Shown: one piece after another, positions 1 through 9,087 of the stretch
Position numbering within the stretch: the stretch's first letter is position 1
How the letters are laid out: each line of letters starts with the position of its first letter
NCBI RefSeq assembly: GCF_003667525.1
Contig: NZ_RCUW01000002.1
Location: 124,001 to 188,000, forward strand
DNA length: 64,000 bases
Direction of reading: 5' to 3'
From: Mycetocola_B reblochoni
Lineage (GTDB): Bacteria > Actinomycetota > Actinomycetes > Actinomycetales > Microbacteriaceae
Notes under the pieces: model-generated
Told to the model about the DNA's origin: nothing
Seen by the model: only the letters and a program-made list of their open reading frames with translations
The model's database searches: none
Made by a program: the position numbers and the translations under genes

Positions 1-2113
1 AGAAGTCGCAGTAGTCGTAGACACCGGGCGAGATCGACGCAGCCTGGAAGGGCGCGGCCTCGTCGTAGCGCTCAGCGAACGAGCGGACCTTCTCAATGTC
101 CGGCAGGGAACCGTTGCTGTTCTCGTCCGTGCACCTGATGGTGGTGAAGGCCTGCAGCATCGGAGCATAGTGCCCGGTCTCGCTGTCGCGGTCGTTGTAC
201 TGATCGGCCAGGATCATCAGGCCGCCGGCGGTCCGTCCCTCCTTCAGCTCCGCGAGTCCCTGCGCGAGACTCGACCAGAGTGTCTCCGAGTACAACGCCT
301 GGAAGACGCCGGTCCGGGCATCTGCGAAGCTGACCAGGCGCTCGTCGCCCGGCTGGCCGGTCGGAAGCGCGCCCCGTTCGAGTGTGCGCAGGATTTCCTG
401 GTTCGCCGCGGTGAGGGCTGCCTTATCGGTCACACCGTCACCGAGCGGGCAGGTGAACGCCGTCGAGCCGATCTCCTCCTCGGCCAGGTCAGGATAGGCC
501 TCACCCCAGGTGAGGCCCCGAGCACCCCGAGCCGAGCAGTCGAGCGCGAACTGCTCGAAGGTGCCCTGGAAGCCGGCCCCCTGGGCGATGTTCGACTCAG
601 CGGCCTCCTCCGCCGGGTCGGGATCGTCCGCACCGACTGCCCGGTTGATCGACCGCATCGCGTCGATGCTCGCGCTGTCGACGTTCCCTGGGTCCACGGC
701 CCCGTCGAGCACGAGACGGCCGACGCTCCCGCCGAACTTCTGGCTGAAGACGTAGCCGAGACGGGTCCCGTAGGAGAAGCCGACGAAACTGAGCTTCTGG
801 TCGCCCGCCACGGAGCGGATCACGTCGACGTCACCGACCGCGTCCCAGGTGCCGAGGTTCTCGATCAGCCGTTCCTGCTGGGCGCGCTGGTCCGCGTCGT
901 CGGCACTGCCGTCTCCGTCCAGGTCGAACAGCGCCGCGGTGTTGGCGAAGCAGTCGTCCGCGAAACGCTCGGCCCGCGCATTGAGATCCTCCTCGGCCTC
1001 GCTCAGAGGGAGTCCGTACGAGTTGGCGGCCCTGTCCTCGTCGAGCATCTCGTCGGTGGAGCACTGCGAGTACGGCATGGATGAGCCCGTCCCCCTCGGG
1101 TCGAAGCCGATGAGGTCGTAGTGCTCGAGCAGTTCCGGCTCATACAGCGCCCCGGCGACGGCGAGGGTCAGACCGGACCCGCCCGGCCCGCCCGGGTTCC
1201 ACAAAATGGACCCCTTCTTCTCGTCGCCGGTGTGGTCGGCGACCATCGTCGCGACGGCGACATTGCCCGCCGAGGGGTGTTCGTCGTCGATCGGCGAGAT
1301 GACGTAGCCGCAACGCAGCGTCGTGCCGACCAGCCGCTCGTAGGCGGCCGTCGGCAGCCCGAGACGGTCACACTTCTCCGCGGTGAAGTCGGCGGCCTGC
1401 GCGTAGTAGTCGTCAAGACCGGCGGGGACGACACCCGTGGCGCTTCCCCCTGCGGCGGGGGCTCCGATGCGGTAGATCCCGTCGCCATCCGTGTCGAACA
1501 GGTCCTTGGCCAACTGGGGGTAGTACTCGTCGAGCGGGACGTCGACGGTCTCGTCGGGTGCTTCCGACGCCTCGCCATGCTGTTCGGGGGCTGGCTCTGA
1601 CGGCGCCTCCGGCGCGTCGGCGACCGTGAACGCGTCACCGCGGATGGTGCTCAGCTCATCGACGACGCGATACTGGCCTGCGCTCAGCGTCGAGCCGTCC
1701 AGGACCACCTCGGCTTCGCCCGAGGCGTCGACGGTGACGTCCGTCCGAGTCGCGTCCACGGGTGAGGAGTCCTGCTCCCGCTGCACGAGAAGTCGCAGCG
1801 GCGTGCCCTCCTCCGCGGTCACCGTGACCCGGACCCCCAGGTCTCGCCCTGACTCCAGGATTCCATCGCCGGTCACAGCGATGACCGGCGGCTGGACCGT
1901 CGCAGGCACCGACGCATCGGACGACGGCTCCGTTGCCGTGTCCGGCTGGCCCGGCGTCGGATCGGCGGAGACCATCGGAACGGGCGTCGGCGCGGGGGTC
2001 GCAGCCAGCGCGGCCGCCGGGGTGAGCGTCAGCGCGACGCTGGTCACGAGGACCACGGGAAGTCTGAGCCCACCCAACATCGGGGGACGCACACGTTTGC
2101 CTTGTGGATTCAT
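1..2113 (-). CDS. Secreted alpha/beta hydrolase, tripeptidyl-aminopeptidase (TAP) family; C-terminus cut by window edge
   Basis: The reading frame is open from an ATG at 2113 to the window edge, about 704 codons, without a stop. Residues 1-38 look like a signal peptide (Arg/Lys start, hydrophobic core, ALA-A end). Residues about 55-130 look like a beta-sandwich domain. The hydrolase domain shows the oxyanion motif NPGGPGGSG (306-314), FDPRGTGSS and the nucleophile elbow GFSYG with Ser447; an IRCTDE stretch near the edge belongs to the TAP-type C-terminal region. The catalytic His is expected beyond the edge. Family members are exported serine peptidases that remove tripeptides or hydrolyse similar peptides; the substrate cannot be told. 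A TATGCT box ends 7 nt before the ATG and no ribosome binding site is seen, which suggests a leaderless mRNA. Confidence 0.9.
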   Translation of the reverse strand, partial: MNPQGKRVRPPMLGGLRLPVVLVTSVALTLTPAAALAATPAPTPVPMVSADPTPGQPDTATEPSSDASVPATVQPPVIAVTGDGILESGRDLGVRVTVTAEEGTPLRLLVQREQDSSPVDATRTDVTVDASGEAEVVLDGSTLSAGQYRVVDELSTIRGDAFTVADAPEAPSEPAPEQHGEASEAPDETVDVPLDEYYPQLAKDLFDTDGDGIYRIGAPAAGGSATGVVPAGLDDYYAQAADFTAEKCDRLGLPTAAYERLVGTTLRCGYVISPIDDEHPSAGNVAVATMVADHTGDEKKGSILWNPGGPGGSGLTLAVAGALYEPELLEHYDLIGFDPRGTGSSMPYSQCSTDEMLDEDRAANSYGLPLSEAEEDLNARAERFADDCFANTAALFDLDGDGSADDADQRAQQERLIENLGTWDAVGDVDVIRSVAGDQKLSFVGFSYGTRLGYVFSQKFGGSVGRLVLDGAVDPGNVDSASIDAMRSINRAVGADDPDPAEEAAESNIAQGAGFQGTFEQFALDCSARGARGLTWGEAYPDLAEEEIGSTAFTCPLGDGVTDKAALTAANQEILRTLERGALPTGQPGDERLVSFADARTGVFQALYSETLWSSLAQGLAELKEGRTAGGLMILADQYNDRDSETGHYAPMLQAFTTIRCTDENSNGSLPDIEKVRSFAERYDEAAPFQAASISPGVYDYCDF

Positions 2114-2120
2114 GAGAATC

Positions 2121-2126
2121 AGCATA
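2121..2126 (-). promoter_or_regulatory. Putative -10 box (TATGCT) of leaderless hydrolase gene
   Basis: On the minus strand TATGCT is followed by 7 nt and then the ATG at 2113. This spacing would put the transcript start at or next to the A of the start codon. No convincing -35 box is visible. Confidence 0.4.
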
Positions 2127-2181
2127 AAGATTCCCGTGTTGTGTGCGCGTTAAAAGATCTGGCGGCCCCCGGAACGCCTGA

Positions 2182-4008
2182 TTACTCCAGGACGCCGGCC
2201 TTCTCTAGCTCGTCCTGGCGCTCTCCGGGCAGGACCCACAGCTTGGAGAAGTACTGGCCGTCGCTGCCCTCGATCGCGCGCGCGCCCAGCTCGGCCGCGA
2301 GAGGCCAATCGTCACAGGCGAAGACGACGTCCGAGTCGAACTCATCAGTCGACGGATAAACCAGGTCGAGCGCCCGGGGGCTCAACCAGAACATCATGTA
2401 GTTCTGCGCGACGGGCGAGCGGTTCTCCGGGGCGCGGCACTCCCGGTCGAAGTCGACCTCCGGCACCGGCCCGGTCAGCTCCTCCACAGTGTCCAGCGCC
2501 CTGAGCGCGTTCTGGGCGTTGCCGTTGTTCTCGTGGAAGCTGTCCGACGCGGGGTCCGCCGCGATCGTCCCTGCCGCGAACGCCACAAGCAGCACGACCG
2601 CGGGCACGACCGGTCGCGATCGGAACAGCAGCGTCACGATGACGACCGCCCACGCGCACAGGGAGGCGATGAGCCAGAACCGGTTCTCGTTGACCAGCGA
2701 CGGGAGCAACCGCGTGCCCTCCGCGAACTCCTCCGACGGGAGTAAGCCCGCCCACGGCATCACCCCGGGGATGTGGGCGGGAGTGACGTACCCCCACGTG
2801 GGCGCCTGCGGAGCGACCCAGAGCAGCGTGAAGCCGAGCACGACGGTGCTGATTGCGGCGGACCACCACAGCACGACCCTGCGGACCCCCCTGACGATCA
2901 CGGCCAGTCCGATGACGACCAGGAGCAGAGTGAACGGGTCCACGTACCGGCCGTACACCCACGCGTCCAGTCGACGCCACGGGTTCGCGTACAGGTTCCA
3001 CCATGAGCTCCAGGCGAGCACGCTGAGCAGGAACATCCCGACGACGACGCCAAACACGAGGCACGCCCTGCCCAGACGCCGCTCGCGCACCTCACGCCAG
3101 CACCAGGCGACGACAGCGACACCGCCGACGACGACGAGCCCGAAGCTGGAGACGACCTGGTACCAGGCCTGGCCGAAGAGCGCGCGCAGAATCAGGCCGG
3201 GACGGGTGTCGCGGAGGTTGTCCATGAACCCTTCACCCTGGGCGAACTCGCCGCCCTCGATCACCGCGGCGTTGAGCGCGTGCGAGACCTGATAGACGAG
3301 CAGCGTCGCCGCCGCGAGGACGATGAGAGCGACGACTGCGACGCGCCACCGGCGCCAGAGCAGCGCCACCAACCAGATGGCGGCGACGATCACGATGGGC
3401 AGGGCACGGGCGTGCGAGAAGTAACTCAGACCGATCACGACGGAGAAGACCGCCCCGCGCATCACGGTCGGTCTCTCCCACAGGGCGAAACCGGCGACCA
3501 CGGCCCACACCAGAAGAAAGACGAGGAGCTTCTCGCTCATTGCGTAGTCTGCCTGGAGGGTCCTCGCCGGCATGCACATCACGATCGCCGCCACAGCGAC
3601 CGACTGGGCGCGCGACAGGCCGACACGTCGGACGAGCAGGGATAACGGCCAGATCGTGGCCACGGCGAGAACCACGCCGATAGCGGTCGCCCCCGCGTAC
3701 ACGGTCGCCGGGTCGGAGCTGATCCACCACAGCGGCGCGATGAGGAACGCCCAGAGGGGGAAGTAGCCGCCACTGGCCACGAGAGTGACCGGCTCACCCG
3801 CGACGTACTTGGCCAGGGCGAAGATCGTGATCTCGTCGTAGGGGAACGCCGGGGTCACGGCGCTCCGCGCGACGAGGATGTGCAGGACGGCGGCCGTGAC
3901 GACGGCGACGACGGCGAGCGCGGGCCAGACACGCCTCCGTGCTCGGGAGCGGCCGACAACGGCGGCGTCCTCGAGGTTGGTCGGCACGAGCTCGGCGGTG
4001 ACAGTCAT
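2182..4008 (-). CDS. Polytopic membrane protein, probable GT-C type glycosyltransferase
   Basis: This 608-residue protein has about ten to twelve hydrophobic helices. After the first helix comes PYDE (acidic pair D58-E59), like the acidic motif in the first outer loop of GT-C enzymes that use polyprenyl-phosphate sugars. A soluble C-terminal tail of about 130 residues carries a Cys pair (ECRAPEN and FACDDW). Such enzymes add sugars on the outer face of the membrane; donor and acceptor are unknown. I prefer the ATG at 4008. A GTG at 4074 would add 22 residues rich in Arg and Pro that look like non-coding sequence. The gene is divergent from the GT operon starting at 4268, which supports an envelope-glycan role. 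The family assignment is tentative. Confidence 0.7.
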   Translation of the reverse strand: MTVTAELVPTNLEDAAVVGRSRARRRVWPALAVVAVVTAAVLHILVARSAVTPAFPYDEITIFALAKYVAGEPVTLVASGGYFPLWAFLIAPLWWISSDPATVYAGATAIGVVLAVATIWPLSLLVRRVGLSRAQSVAVAAIVMCMPARTLQADYAMSEKLLVFLLVWAVVAGFALWERPTVMRGAVFSVVIGLSYFSHARALPIVIVAAIWLVALLWRRWRVAVVALIVLAAATLLVYQVSHALNAAVIEGGEFAQGEGFMDNLRDTRPGLILRALFGQAWYQVVSSFGLVVVGGVAVVAWCWREVRERRLGRACLVFGVVVGMFLLSVLAWSSWWNLYANPWRRLDAWVYGRYVDPFTLLLVVIGLAVIVRGVRRVVLWWSAAISTVVLGFTLLWVAPQAPTWGYVTPAHIPGVMPWAGLLPSEEFAEGTRLLPSLVNENRFWLIASLCAWAVVIVTLLFRSRPVVPAVVLLVAFAAGTIAADPASDSFHENNGNAQNALRALDTVEELTGPVPEVDFDRECRAPENRSPVAQNYMMFWLSPRALDLVYPSTDEFDSDVVFACDDWPLAAELGARAIEGSDGQYFSKLWVLPGERQDELEKAGVLE

Positions 4009-4169
4009 GGAGGCAGGGGTCTTCCGTGGCGAGGTGGGGCGGGGGAACCGACGGTGCGCGCCGGACCAAGCCACCCTACCTGCCGGGGGTGGACGGGTCC
4101 CCGCAGAGCCACATCAGTCGCCGCTCGGCGGCACCGATCCGGTCGAACCGAGTCGTTGATTCGCTCGGG

Positions 4170-4175
4170 TAGACT
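4170..4175 (+). promoter_or_regulatory. Candidate -10 box (TAGACT) for the GT operon
   Basis: TAGACT lies in the 259-bp gap between divergent genes, about 90 nt before the GT2 start. The same hexamer precedes 9088 and 35383. No clear -35 box is visible. Confidence 0.25.
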
Positions 4176-4267
4176 GAGCCACCGCCGTCAGGGCCCAGCC
4201 CGGATTCGGGCCTCGCCGCTGTGACGATTGCCCGTCTTCTCAAGAGAAAAATGGTGAATCCCCGCTC

Positions 4268-5308
4268 ATGCGCGTCTTCGTCCAAATCCCCTGCCTCAAC
4301 GAAGAAGAGACCCTCCCCTCGGTGCTGGAGTCCATCCCGACCCACATCGACGGCGTCGACGAGATCGTCATCCTCGTCGTCGACGACGGCTCGACCGACC
4401 GCACGATCGAGGTCGCCCAGTCCTACGGCGTCACCCACTTCGTCCGCCACGCGCGCAACATGGGCCTGGCCCGGTCCTTCCGCGACGGCGTCGACTACGC
4501 CCTCCAGCACGGGGCGGACATCGTGGTCAACACCGACGGCGACAACCAGTACCCCCAGTCGCGCATCGGGGACCTCGTCCAGCCGCTCCTGGCCGGCAGG
4601 GCCGACATCGCCATCGGCGACCGTCAGACGAAGACGATCGCGCACTTCTCGCCGTTCAAGAAGTTCATGCAGGGCGCGGGCAGCCGCGTCGTGAACCTCG
4701 CGGCGGGCACCGAGCTCCCCGACGCTGCGAGCGGCTTCCGCGCCTACTCGAAGCTGGCGCTGGAGCGGCTCAACATCGTCACCCAGTTCAGCTACTGCAT
4801 GGAGACGATCATCCAGGCGGGCAACAAGCGGCTGCGCATCGAGTCGGTGCCGATCACCACGAACCCGAAGACCCGCGAGTCCCGCCTGTTCAGCAACATC
4901 TTCCAGCACATGGGCAAGTCGGCCCAGGCGATCATGCGCAGCTACATCATGTTCAAGCCGCACACGATCTTCCTCACCCTGGCCGGGCTGTTCTTCCTCG
5001 GCGCGGTCATCCCCTTCGGCCGCTTCCTCATCCTCAGCTGGATGGGCGTGGCCGGTGACCACATCCAGTCGCTCATCTTCGGCAGCGCGATGCTCGTCGG
5101 CACGCTGCTGTCCCTGGCGCTGCTGGTCATCTCCGACCTGCAGCAGACCAACCGGGTGCTCATCGAGGACAGCCTGGAGCGCATCAAGCAGCTGCAGTAC
5201 GCGCCGGAGCGCCTCATCCTCGACGCCACGGGCCCCGGGCCGCTGCCCGCGAACGGCACCAGGCCGGACGCGGCCGACGGCAGCACGCCGGAGCAGCACG
5301 AGCGATGA
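4268..5308 (+). CDS. Glycosyltransferase family 2 with C-terminal membrane anchor
   Basis: This is a 346-residue inverting GT-A enzyme of the polyprenol-phosphate glycosyltransferase type. An early NEEE motif (residues 11-14) is followed by VVDDGSTD (D39-D40) and the metal-binding TDGDNQYP (D90, D92). Two hydrophobic helices at about 226-255 and 268-295 are followed by a charged tail. Similar proteins load a sugar from a nucleotide donor onto undecaprenyl or decaprenyl phosphate for use by GT-C enzymes, and a GT-C gene lies three genes downstream. The stop overlaps the next start (ATGA at 5305), so the next gene is translationally coupled. It is the first gene of a four-gene operon. The sugar is not predictable. 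Confidence 0.88.
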   Translation: MRVFVQIPCLNEEETLPSVLESIPTHIDGVDEIVILVVDDGSTDRTIEVAQSYGVTHFVRHARNMGLARSFRDGVDYALQHGADIVVNTDGDNQYPQSRIGDLVQPLLAGRADIAIGDRQTKTIAHFSPFKKFMQGAGSRVVNLAAGTELPDAASGFRAYSKLALERLNIVTQFSYCMETIIQAGNKRLRIESVPITTNPKTRESRLFSNIFQHMGKSAQAIMRSYIMFKPHTIFLTLAGLFFLGAVIPFGRFLILSWMGVAGDHIQSLIFGSAMLVGTLLSLALLVISDLQQTNRVLIEDSLERIKQLQYAPERLILDATGPGPLPANGTRPDAADGSTPEQHER

Positions 5309-6483
5309 TCCTCGGCTTCGGCAGCTACGACACCGGCAAGCACCCCCGCGTCGGGATCATCCTCGACGGCCTGAGGGAGCACGGTGCCGAGGTCGCGGAG
5401 ATCAACCACCCGCTCGGGTTCAGCACGGCTGAGCGTGTGCGGATGCTCGCCCAGCCGTGGCGGTTGCCGGCCTTCGGCTGGCGCATGCTCCGCTGCTGGT
5501 GGCTGATGGCGGCCGACGCCCGGCGGCTGCGCCGGACGGGGGCCAGGGTCGACGCGGTCGTCGTCGGCTACATGGGCCACTTCGACGTCCTCGTGGCGCG
5601 GCGGCTGTTCCGTCGCGTGCCGATCGTGCTCGACCACCTGATCTTCGCCGGCGACACCGCCCAGGACCGCGGCGCCACCGGCCTGAAGGTCCGCCTGCTG
5701 AACCGGCTCGACCGTGCGGCCACGAGCGCGGCCGACATCGTCGTCGTCGACACCGAGGAGCACCGGGCGCTGCTGCCCGACCCCGACAGGGGTGTCGTCG
5801 TGCCGGTCGGGGCGCGTCAGGAGTGGTTCGACGCGGCCGCCCGTGCCGCGCACGGGGCCAGCACTGCCGGCTCCCCCGTGCCGACCGGAACGGCGCACGG
5901 CGCCGACGGGCGGGCGGCAGACCCAGGGGACGGTCGCCTCAGCGTCATCTTCTTCGGACTGTTCACGCCGCTCCAGGGCGCCCCGGTCATCGCCGAGGCG
6001 CTCCGGATCGCCTCCGGCGCCGGTGCGCCGGTCCGGGCGACGCTCGTCGGCACGGGTCAGGACTACGACGCGGCGCGGGCGATCCTCGACGGCACCGACG
6101 GTGTCGAGTGGATCGACTGGGTGGACCACCGCGAGCTGCCCGACCTCGTCGCCGCCCACGACGTCTGCCTCGGCATCTTCGCCGACACCGCGAAGGCGCT
6201 CCGCGTCGTGCCCAACAAGGTGTACGAGGGGCTCGCCGCGGGATGCGCGGTCGTGACCAGCGACACCGGACCCCAGCGCAGGGCACTCGGCGACGCGCTC
6301 GCCCTCGTCGCCCCCGCCGACCCCTCCGCGCTCGCCGCCGAGCTCGTCTCCCTCGCCACCGACAGCGAGCGGCTCGACGCGCTCCGTTCCCGCAGCCGCG
6401 CCGGAGCCGACCGCGTGCGCGCCGCCGTCATCGTCGAGCCGCTACGCCGACGACTCGAGCAGCTGACGGGGGGACGCCCGTGA
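5305..6483 (+). CDS. Glycosyltransferase family 4 (GT-B)
   Basis: This 392-residue GT-B glycosyltransferase retains the C-terminal nucleotide-sugar domain motif: a stretch starting PNKVYEGLAAG (about 300-310) gives the E of the retaining-GT signature, followed by VVTSDTGP. The N-terminal half starts GFGSYD, as in short GT4 enzymes that handle lipid-linked acceptors. A low-complexity Gly/Ala/Thr insert near residues 188-212 separates the two domains. It is coupled by ATGA to the GT2 upstream and by GTGA to the flippase-like gene downstream. It probably adds one sugar to a lipid-linked glycan at the inner membrane face; donor and acceptor are unknown. Confidence 0.87.
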   Translation: MILGFGSYDTGKHPRVGIILDGLREHGAEVAEINHPLGFSTAERVRMLAQPWRLPAFGWRMLRCWWLMAADARRLRRTGARVDAVVVGYMGHFDVLVARRLFRRVPIVLDHLIFAGDTAQDRGATGLKVRLLNRLDRAATSAADIVVVDTEEHRALLPDPDRGVVVPVGARQEWFDAAARAAHGASTAGSPVPTGTAHGADGRAADPGDGRLSVIFFGLFTPLQGAPVIAEALRIASGAGAPVRATLVGTGQDYDAARAILDGTDGVEWIDWVDHRELPDLVAAHDVCLGIFADTAKALRVVPNKVYEGLAAGCAVVTSDTGPQRRALGDALALVAPADPSALAAELVSLATDSERLDALRSRSRAGADRVRAAVIVEPLRRRLEQLTGGRP

Positions 6484-7469
6484 AGCGCGCACTCGGGGCG
6501 CTGCGCTCCCCCCTGATCAAGTGGCTCTTCCTCGCCGTGGCCCTCGGCCTCGGCGTCTGGGCGGTCTGGCGGCAGTGGGACGAGATCGTCGTCGCACTGG
6601 CCCAGCTGAACGTGTGGCTGCTCGTGCTCGCGGCCCTCGTCAGCGCGGCCTACGTGTGGTGCACCATGCTGTCGTGGCGACGGATCCTGCGCGACCTGGG
6701 ATCGCCGATCAGCATCGGGGCGGCCACGGAGCTGTTCGGCGTCAGCCAGATCGGCAAGTACATCCCCGGCGGCGTGTGGAACATCGTCGCCGCGGCCGAG
6801 ATCGGCATGGCGCACCAGATCCCTCGCCGCCGCTCGGTCACGGCGATGGCGATCGCCGTGCTCGTCTCCCTCGTCAGCGGTCTGGCCATCGGTTGCACGG
6901 CGTTCCTGTTCTCGCCGAGCCCCGCGCTGCAGGCCTGGGGCTGGCTCGTCGTCGCCGCCGTCCCGCTCGCGGTCGCCCTCGTCCCCCCGGTGCTCAACCG
7001 GGTCGTCGCCCTCGTCTTCCGCCTCACCAAGCGCCCGCCGCTGGAGTCCCCGCTGTCGACGCGGGGCGTGCTCGTCTCCGTCATCTGGGCCCTCCTCGGC
7101 TGGGCCCTCGCCGGCCTGCAGGTCTGGCTCCTGGCCACCGGCCTCGGCTCCGCGGGCCCCGAGCTCGCCTGGCTCTGCATCGCCGGCTACGCGCTGGCCT
7201 GGTCGGCCGGGTTCCTGTTCATCGTCGCCCCCGCGGGCGTGGGCGCCCGCGAGGCCGTCCTCGGCGCCACCCTCGCCGGAGGGGTGTCCGGTCCGGTCGT
7301 CCTCACCGTCGTGCTGCTCAGCCGCGTCCTGCTCACCCTCGTCGACGTCGTGCTCGCCACCATCGGTCTCATCGCCGGGCGGCGCATCCGCGCGGCGCGG
7401 GCCGCTGGAGACGATGCCGCGTCGGCCGAGCCAGCCACGACGCCGAACGACGGCAGGCCGTCCCGGTGA
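6480..7469 (+). CDS. Lysylphosphatidylglycerol-synthase-TM / UPF0104 family membrane protein
   Basis: The gene starts with a GTG that overlaps the previous stop (GTGA) and codes for 329 residues, KRALGALRSP onward. About eight hydrophobic helices span the protein. The GKYIPGGVWNI motif and the late GVGAREAVLG motif are typical of the LPG_synthase_TM family. Members without the synthase domain are thought to move lipid-linked sugars or act as partners of glycosyltransferases. Its place between a GT4 and a GT-C gene in an overlapping operon fits a flippase or accessory role for a lipid-linked glycan (inference). No catalytic domain is fused to it. The next gene starts inside its stop codon. Confidence 0.88.
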   Translation: MKRALGALRSPLIKWLFLAVALGLGVWAVWRQWDEIVVALAQLNVWLLVLAALVSAAYVWCTMLSWRRILRDLGSPISIGAATELFGVSQIGKYIPGGVWNIVAAAEIGMAHQIPRRRSVTAMAIAVLVSLVSGLAIGCTAFLFSPSPALQAWGWLVVAAVPLAVALVPPVLNRVVALVFRLTKRPPLESPLSTRGVLVSVIWALLGWALAGLQVWLLATGLGSAGPELAWLCIAGYALAWSAGFLFIVAPAGVGAREAVLGATLAGGVSGPVVLTVVLLSRVLLTLVDVVLATIGLIAGRRIRAARAAGDDAASAEPATTPNDGRPSR

Positions 7470-9013
7470 CAGAGAGGACCTCGATCCCCATGCCCTCACG
7501 TCACGGCGCTCCGCGCCGCATCCCGCGATGGCTGGGGGTTCTCGGACTCGTCGCGCTCGGCCTCGGCGGCCCGCTGATCTACGTGTTCGGGTCCCCGGCG
7601 TACTCGAGCGGCGATGAGGCGGCCCACGTCGACTACGCGCTGCAGCTGTGGCAGGGACGGCTCCCCGTGTTCGAGGACGGCCTCGTTCTCGCCAACACGA
7701 TGGGGGTGCACCCGCCGGTGCAATGGACGGCGCAGCATCCTCCGCTCTTCTACCTGCTCCTGGCCCCCGTCGTCGGCCCGCTCGTCGACGCCGGCCACAT
7801 CGTCGGTGCCGCGATCGGTGCCCGGCTGGTCGTCGCCGGACTCGCGGTCGCTCTGCTGTTCGCCGTCAGGTGGACCACGAGCCGGATCTTCCCCGGCCGC
7901 CCCGCCGTCGCCTGGGCTGCAGCGCTGATCACGGGCCTCTCCGTCTGGTTCGTCCGCCTCGGCGGCTCGGTGTACAACGACGTCCTCGCCGCCGTGGTCG
8001 TGTGCCTGGCCTTCGGGATGCTCGTGGCGATGTTCCGCGAACCGCATCGTCGCCGGTGGTACCTCGGTTTCACGCTTTTCATCACCCTGGCCGCGCTGAC
8101 GCGTTTCTCCGCCCTCCCGTTGTGCGCGCTGCTGCTCACCGCGTTCCTCATCCAGCGGCTCACTGTGTCACGCCCCGGGTTCTGGCGCGCCGTCGGCGCC
8201 CCCGTGCTCAGCGGCGTCGTGATGGTCCTTGGCAGTGCCTGGTTCTACCTGCGCAACGTCGCGCTCACCGGCAACCTCAGCGGAGGGCACCCGGACTGGG
8301 CCACCGAGCACACCGGACGCGGGGCACGGCCGCTGCTGAAGGTTGCCGGTGACCCCGACTTCTGGAAAACCATGCTCCAGCAGTTCTCCACCCGAACCGT
8401 TCCCGAGCAGCCCTGGGCGTGGTGGATGAACTGGGGCATCCCGATCCTGTTCCTCCTGCCCGTGGCCGTCGGCGGTGTCATCTGGCTGCGCCGGATCGCG
8501 GTGACCCGTACACCCACGGACGTCGATACGATCGCGCCCACGGCACGCCGCAGCGACGTGGCCGCGCCGGATCGGTCCGGCGAGAGCCGCGGGACCGAGA
8601 TGATCGTGTTCGGCGTCATCGTGCTCGCGTGCCTCGGCGTCGCAGCCATGCAGATCTCTCACACGGCGGGTGCGGGCTCCTCGCTCCCCCGGTACTTCTT
8701 CGCCCTCGTGCCGTTCCTCGCCCCGGTGATGGCCCTCGCGCTCGTCACCGGCCGTGCGGCGGCGATCGCGTTGCTGGGCTGGGTGGTGATCCGTTCGACC
8801 CTCATGGGCGTCGAGACGTCGGCGATGCTCGCACGACGCTTCAGCGGGGAGCAAGCGGCGATCTGGCCAGGACTCACCTGGGCCGGCTACGTCCTGGCCT
8901 TGGCGGGCGCGGCCGCACTAGTCGTGACGATCCTGATCGCACGCCACCCGCGTTTCCAGCACACGCGCCCAAGCGCCGAGTTCCGGGCCTTGCTCTCAGA
9001 CGGCACGCCCTAG
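7466..9013 (+). CDS. GT-C (ArnT/PMT-like) membrane glycosyltransferase
   Basis: The 515-residue protein has an N-terminal helix, then the acidic pair D50-E51 in SGDEAAH, and HPPLFYLL (91-98); these are hallmarks of GT39/ArnT-like enzymes that use polyprenyl-phosphate sugars on the outer membrane face. Ten or more helices follow, with a soluble loop at about residues 345-375. The GTG at 7466 overlaps the previous stop in the GTGA pattern of this operon, so I chose it. An ATG at 7490 preceded by AGAGG is a possible alternative, 8 residues shorter. It likely uses a polyprenyl-phosphate sugar made by the GT2 at 4268. Confidence 0.85.
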   Translation: MTERTSIPMPSRHGAPRRIPRWLGVLGLVALGLGGPLIYVFGSPAYSSGDEAAHVDYALQLWQGRLPVFEDGLVLANTMGVHPPVQWTAQHPPLFYLLLAPVVGPLVDAGHIVGAAIGARLVVAGLAVALLFAVRWTTSRIFPGRPAVAWAAALITGLSVWFVRLGGSVYNDVLAAVVVCLAFGMLVAMFREPHRRRWYLGFTLFITLAALTRFSALPLCALLLTAFLIQRLTVSRPGFWRAVGAPVLSGVVMVLGSAWFYLRNVALTGNLSGGHPDWATEHTGRGARPLLKVAGDPDFWKTMLQQFSTRTVPEQPWAWWMNWGIPILFLLPVAVGGVIWLRRIAVTRTPTDVDTIAPTARRSDVAAPDRSGESRGTEMIVFGVIVLACLGVAAMQISHTAGAGSSLPRYFFALVPFLAPVMALALVTGRAAAIALLGWVVIRSTLMGVETSAMLARRFSGEQAAIWPGLTWAGYVLALAGAAALVVTILIARHPRFQHTRPSAEFRALLSDGTP

Positions 9014-9017
9014 ACTG

Positions 9018-9045
9018 TTCACGGATTATTCACCTTCCGTAACAT
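9018..9045 (+). promoter_or_regulatory. Candidate promoter for the cytidylyltransferase/SDR gene
   Basis: TTCACG (9018-9023), a 16-nt spacer and TAACAT (9040-9045) resemble -35 and -10 boxes. The transcript would start about 35 nt before the GTG at 9088. The surrounding sequence is AT-rich compared with the genome. Confidence 0.4.
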
Positions 9046-9087
9046 CCACGGCGCGCCCCGGCCCGTCGTGCAGAAAGGACCGTGCTC

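Noticed and set aside
4009..4074. 22-residue N-terminal extension of the membrane protein starting at GTG 4074
   Set aside because: The extension is Arg/Pro-rich and the normal start with a short cytoplasmic part and first helix is at 4008; not fully excluded.
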